NCBI GenBank assembly: GCA_031277045.1
Contig: JAISLX010000081.1
Span: 1 to 8,113, forward strand
DNA length: 8,113 nt
Direction: 5' to 3'
Source of the DNA: Treponema sp.
Lineage (GTDB): Bacteria; Spirochaetota; Spirochaetia; Treponematales; Breznakiellaceae
Shown: positions 6,361-8,113 of the stretch, one piece after another
Layout of the letters: each line of letters opens with the position of its first letter
How positions within the stretch are numbered: the stretch's first letter is position 1
Notes under the pieces: generated by a model
Told to the model about the DNA's origin: nothing
The model's input: the letters and a program-made list of their open reading frames with translations, nothing else
Database searches by the model: none
Position numbers and translations under genes: made by a program

Positions 6361-6402
6361 TAAAGCTGTCCGGAAACGCCGGTTTCTAAACAGCAGCCGG
6401 GG
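6339..6402 (+). repeat. Dispersed hairpin repeat, copy C, with G5/C5 stem
   Basis: The most complete copy. A G5 (6339-6343) and C5 (6349-6353) stem is followed by TTTCGAATAAA and a two-part hairpin: GCTGT (6365-6369) pairs ACAGC (6390-6394), and GAAAC (6373-6377) pairs GTTTC (6382-6386), with a GCCG loop region. Related copies lie at 3473-3515 (inverted) and 3674-3706. It occupies the DNA just upstream of ackA. Confidence 0.65.
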
Positions 6403-6420
6403 GAACGGCGCTGCCGCGCC

Positions 6421-6441
6421 AACCGGGTTTTAAAACCGGTT
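6421..6441. repeat. Palindrome AACCGG-g-TTTTAAAA-CCGGTT
   Basis: AACCGG (6421-6426) and CCGGTT (6436-6441) flank TTTTAAAA, giving a palindrome broken only by one extra G at 6427. It directly follows a GGCGC/GCGCC hairpin. It could be a protein-binding site or a cruciform. It lies about 115 bp upstream of ackA. Confidence 0.5.
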
Positions 6442-6583
6442 ATTCTACCTGAGTGTAGCACAAACCCCGGTTTTTGCATAAGGGTTGGGCGCGGGCGGCC
6501 CGGCGTTTGTCAAAAATCCGTGTTTTTTGGAAGACTCGTGAGATAACCAACCGGGTTATCGAACAAGTCCATTATACCACGGT

Positions 6584-6721
6584 TTCGTTCCTGGGAACGA
6601 TGGCTTGGTTCCACGGCGCGGAGGTTTGGTGCCACGGAACCAGGGCTTGGTTCCCAGGAACGATGACTTGGGGCCGCGGAACCAGGGCTTGGGGCCGCGG
6701 AACGTAACTTTGCGGCCACGG
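6584..6721. repeat. 21-bp tandem repeat, about 6.5 units
   Basis: Units begin at 6584, 6605, 6626, 6647, 6668, 6689 and 6710 (the last is partial), each exactly 21 bp. The core is GGTTCC-NN-GGAACC or the related GGGGCC-GC-GGAACC, so each unit is itself a small palindrome; the first contains CGTTCC-TG-GGAACG. The last six bases alternate among types: CAGGGC in units 3 and 5, GATGGC and GATGAC in units 1 and 4. Because 21 is a multiple of three, translation gives heptapeptide repeats on both strands (for example GLVPRNQ rightwards and FRGTKPW leftwards), but no ribosome site precedes either. Confidence 0.9.
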
Positions 6722-6730
6722 CCCCTATAT

Positions 6731-6769
6731 GGGGACACCCTCTCACCCATAGTGGGGAGACTCTCTCAC
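6731..6769. repeat. Imperfect 16-bp direct repeat, period 23
   Basis: GGGGACACCCTCTCAC (6731-6746) and GGGGAGACTCTCTCAC (6754-6769) agree at 14 of 16 bases. They lie immediately beyond the 21-bp tandem array and may be part of the same repeat-rich unit or a paired binding site. Function unknown. Confidence 0.5.
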
Positions 6770-6924
6770 GCGGTCAAAGGTAAGGGTATGCGGGGGAATT
6801 TGGGAGGTCTGCCGCCGGCGCCAGAGTTCCCGCGCCTGGCAGAGTCGGGTTTCCTGCCGACGTCATATGCTGCCACGCCTATTGTATTCGTAGGGTGTAT
6901 CCAGTCGTATCATGGTTTCCCCTA

Positions 6925-7416
6925 TCATTCCCAACCGCTCTGCTGTTTCTTTGTCAGCGGTTCGTCTCCGTGATACTCATATTCATGATAGGGAAATCTC
7001 ATTGTTTTTTCGTATCTGACCGGCTCATATCTTAATTTTTCTGAATAGGGGAAAAAACGGGTCCCTGTCATCCTTCTCCTGTCAATAGTTACATTATAAA
7101 CTATTATATGATTAGTCGTAGGATCATCCGGATCTTCACGACCTAAATGCCAATAGAAAAAATAGGTTGAATTATGATTCTCTATTACATAGGCGGATTG
7201 CCATTCACTGCTTATTATTTCTCCATTAGACTTTCTTCCAATGTCTGTAAATATGTAATTCCCATCAGGCAGTTTTTCAACCTTGATACCAATAGGAGAA
7301 GCCACTCCTCCCAAATAAATCCCTTCTATAGAGTCCTCTGTTGTAGATTGTCCCAAGAGCTTTTCTAATAACAATAATAGAAGACAAAAAACAACAATAC
7401 ATTTCTTCTGGTTCAT
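6925..7416 (-). CDS. Secreted protein of unknown function
   Basis: 163 residues, not recognised. Residues 1-22 are a clear signal peptide: MNQKK, then a run rich in Leu, Ile and Val, with cleavage likely after LLG before Gln23. There is no lipobox cysteine at the end of the signal, so it is probably not a lipoprotein. The mature part is rich in Tyr, Trp and charged residues with alternating patterns (GNYIFTDIGRK, SAYVIEN, TYFFYWHLGR, HIIVYNVTIDRR), suggesting a small mostly-beta domain in the periplasm or outside the cell. The start is ATG 7414-7416; a GGGG run lies about 10 nt upstream, a weak site. It follows the gene at 7457-7879 by 40 bp on the same strand, so the two are likely co-transcribed. 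The DNA is AT-rich compared with the left part of the window. Confidence 0.7.
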   Translation of the reverse strand: MNQKKCIVVFCLLLLLLEKLLGQSTTEDSIEGIYLGGVASPIGIKVEKLPDGNYIFTDIGRKSNGEIISSEWQSAYVIENHNSTYFFYWHLGREDPDDPTTNHIIVYNVTIDRRRMTGTRFFPYSEKLRYEPVRYEKTMRFPYHEYEYHGDEPLTKKQQSGWE

Positions 7417-7456
7417 AGTTTCATTTCCCCTTTGCTGCCCGTTTCCGTTCGTATTT

Positions 7457-7879
7457 CTATATCTCTACCACACAGTAGGGGTTTACGCTTTGAATAAACG
7501 CGCAAATTTTCTTTACTTTCGAATGTTCAAAAAACGCTGCCATCATCCAAGCTTTCCCTGCCTTTGATCCATCGTTAAAGTAAAAAAAATATGTACCCCA
7601 ATTGTGGCATACTACTGCGCTAATAGACATGGTTGGTATTTTCCATACAAAAGAGAACCAATGCATAGTACAATAATTTTTATCAAATGTATAATACGAA
7701 AAAAATGAAGAGAATGAACCACAACAAAGCAGTATAGCTACAATTAAAGAAAGGAATGAAAAGTTAACAGCAAGGGTGGACACCAAAACCACAAGCCCAG
7801 CCATCAATCCAAGCGTTGCCATTACTTTATTCCCCTTTGGGTTGAACTTGATTTGATAACCATCAGTTATTGAATTCAT
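7457..7879 (-). CDS. Two-TM membrane protein with C-terminal cytoplasmic domain
   Basis: 140 residues, not recognised. A polar N-terminus (1-18) is followed by two hydrophobic segments at about 19-38 and 41-62 separated by a very short turn, i.e. a membrane hairpin. The C-terminal part (64-140) has strand-like pieces (CTMHWFSFVW, TMSISAVV, GTYFFYF) and a final helix (SKVKKICAFIQSV). This arrangement, a TM hairpin followed by a small beta domain, is seen in bacterial PH-like membrane proteins; that likeness is a guess from layout only. The ATG (7877-7879) overlaps the stop of the upstream 45-residue ORF as ATGA and has no ribosome site of its own, which suggests translational coupling. The coding sequence is AT-rich. 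Confidence 0.7.
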   Translation of the reverse strand: MNSITDGYQIKFNPKGNKVMATLGLMAGLVVLVSTLAVNFSFLSLIVAILLCCGSFSSFFSYYTFDKNYCTMHWFSFVWKIPTMSISAVVCHNWGTYFFYFNDGSKAGKAWMMAAFFEHSKVKKICAFIQSVNPYCVVEI

Positions 7880-8013
7880 TTTGGCTGCCCAAACAACTGG
7901 TCCTCCAGTTCTCTCGTTTTAGTAGACACCAATTCACTTACCTTCATGCCCGCCACGCCACCAAGAATAACAGCAGATACAGTACCGATACCTCCCAGTC
8001 CCGGCAAGAGCAT
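7876..8013 (-). CDS. 45-residue membrane peptide, or 3' end of a frameshifted gene
   Basis: Open frame from ATG (8011-8013) to TGA (7876-7878). AGGAG lies 6 nt before the ATG, a good ribosome site, and an in-frame TAG lies four codons upstream of it. The peptide has a glycine-rich hydrophobic segment at about 5-23 (GLGGIGTVSAVILGGVAGM) and a charged helical tail (VSELVSTKTRELEDQLF). It overlaps the next gene by 4 bp (ATGA) and the preceding frame (7934-8113) by 80 bp. Two readings fit. It may be a genuine small gene in an overlapping cluster. Or it may be the true C-terminus of the preceding gene, displaced by one extra base near 7990-8000, because the preceding frame turns into unlikely sequence (RYRYCICCYSWW) just where this one becomes protein-like. 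Confidence 0.5.
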   Translation of the reverse strand: MLLPGLGGIGTVSAVILGGVAGMKVSELVSTKTRELEDQLFGQPK

Positions 8014-8113
8014 ACCCAGCTCCTATCGCCATTTTTGTCGCAGTATCTACAATGTCCGGAGGCTCATTATTGATTACCCGCAAAGACGCATCTTTTACGC
8101 CAGCATCAACGGC
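7934..8113 (-). CDS. 3' end of an unidentified gene (truncated by window edge)
   Basis: Only this minus-strand frame is open at the window edge. It encodes 59 residues, starting AVDAGVKDASLRVINNEPPD and continuing IVDTATKMAIGAGYALAGTG, which is helical and then hydrophobic, before RYRYCICCYSWWRGGHEGK and TGA at 7934-7936. The first 40 residues look natural, the last 19 do not, which hints at a frameshift into the frame of 7876-8013. No family is recognised from this fragment. It heads the AT-rich minus-strand gene group. Confidence 0.45.
   Translation of the reverse strand, partial: AVDAGVKDASLRVINNEPPDIVDTATKMAIGAGYALAGTGRYRYCICCYSWWRGGHEGK

Larger units (their letters stand above)
6308..6924. 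other. Long intergenic region, hairpin- and repeat-rich
   Basis: About 617 bp between the ackA start and the stop of the next minus-strand gene. It contains, in order, a candidate ackA promoter, a G5/C5 stem, hairpin repeat C, a GGCGC/GCGCC hairpin (6407-6411 with 6416-6420), a palindrome (6421-6441), a GATAACC/GGTTATC hairpin (6542-6548 with 6554-6560), the 21-bp tandem repeat (6584-6721), and a 16-bp imperfect direct repeat. From 6770 to 6924 only a small GTCGG/CCGAC hairpin near 6844-6862 is seen. ORFs through the tandem repeat exist in several frames only because its unit is a multiple of three; none has a ribosome site, and I do not call a gene. Confidence 0.6.

Noticed and set aside
6584..6721. 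CRISPR array
   Set aside because: The units are directly adjacent with no unique spacers and no cas genes are nearby.
6556..6973. Proline/arginine/glycine repeat proteins on either strand of the tandem array
   Set aside because: The 21-bp period keeps several frames open at once; there is no ribosome site and the alternative frames are equally repetitive, so coding is not supported.
1..8113. tRNA, rRNA or riboswitch genes
   Set aside because: No cloverleaf with a conserved T-loop, no rRNA-like segment and no recognisable riboswitch core was seen by eye in the intergenic regions; a covariance search was not possible here.

Overview
The window looks like the chromosome of a host-associated spirochaete, most likely a Treponema of the insect-gut type. 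The support is indirect. There is a short DksA/TraR zinc-finger protein, a 445-residue acetate kinase with a C-terminal tail, a small outer-membrane barrel with a poly-G tract upstream, and repeat-rich intergenic DNA. No rRNA or tRNA fixes the species, so the assignment is an inference.

Layout. 1-1299 (+) is the 3' part of an ABC exporter (membrane domain end plus ATPase). 1324-1571 (-) is a decayed IS256/Mutator-type transposase, split over three reading frames. 1713-2069 (-) is a DksA-like RNA polymerase regulator, with a doubtful 40-codon ORF just upstream. 2330-2926 (+) is a DJ-1/PfpI protein. It converges on 2968-3450 (-), a small secreted beta-barrel protein, and a hairpin between them can stop transcription from both sides. 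3451-3919 is non-coding or nearly so: a good leftward sigma70-type promoter, a 45-codon ORF, a 9-G homopolymer and two hairpin repeats. 3920-6307 (-) holds a two-gene unit, acetate kinase then a PfkB-family kinase 21 bp downstream. 6308-6924 is a second long intergenic region with a third copy of the hairpin repeat, several palindromes and about 6.5 copies of a 21-bp tandem repeat. 6925-8113 (-) is visibly AT-richer and carries four tightly packed ORFs of unknown function: a secreted protein, a two-TM protein, a 45-residue membrane peptide and the end of another gene.

How the parts may work together. AckA makes ATP and acetate from acetyl phosphate, and the co-transcribed PfkB-type kinase would use ATP on a sugar or nucleoside. 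DksA and DJ-1 fit growth control and stress or carbonyl protection, but they are not linked in an operon. The most interesting point is the leader of the barrel gene. A strong promoter, a poly-G tract and mobile hairpins lie upstream of a surface-type protein, an arrangement that recalls poly-G controlled outer-membrane genes of Treponema pallidum. The AT-rich right end looks like acquired or accessory DNA, and the 21-bp tandem repeat lies close to its border.
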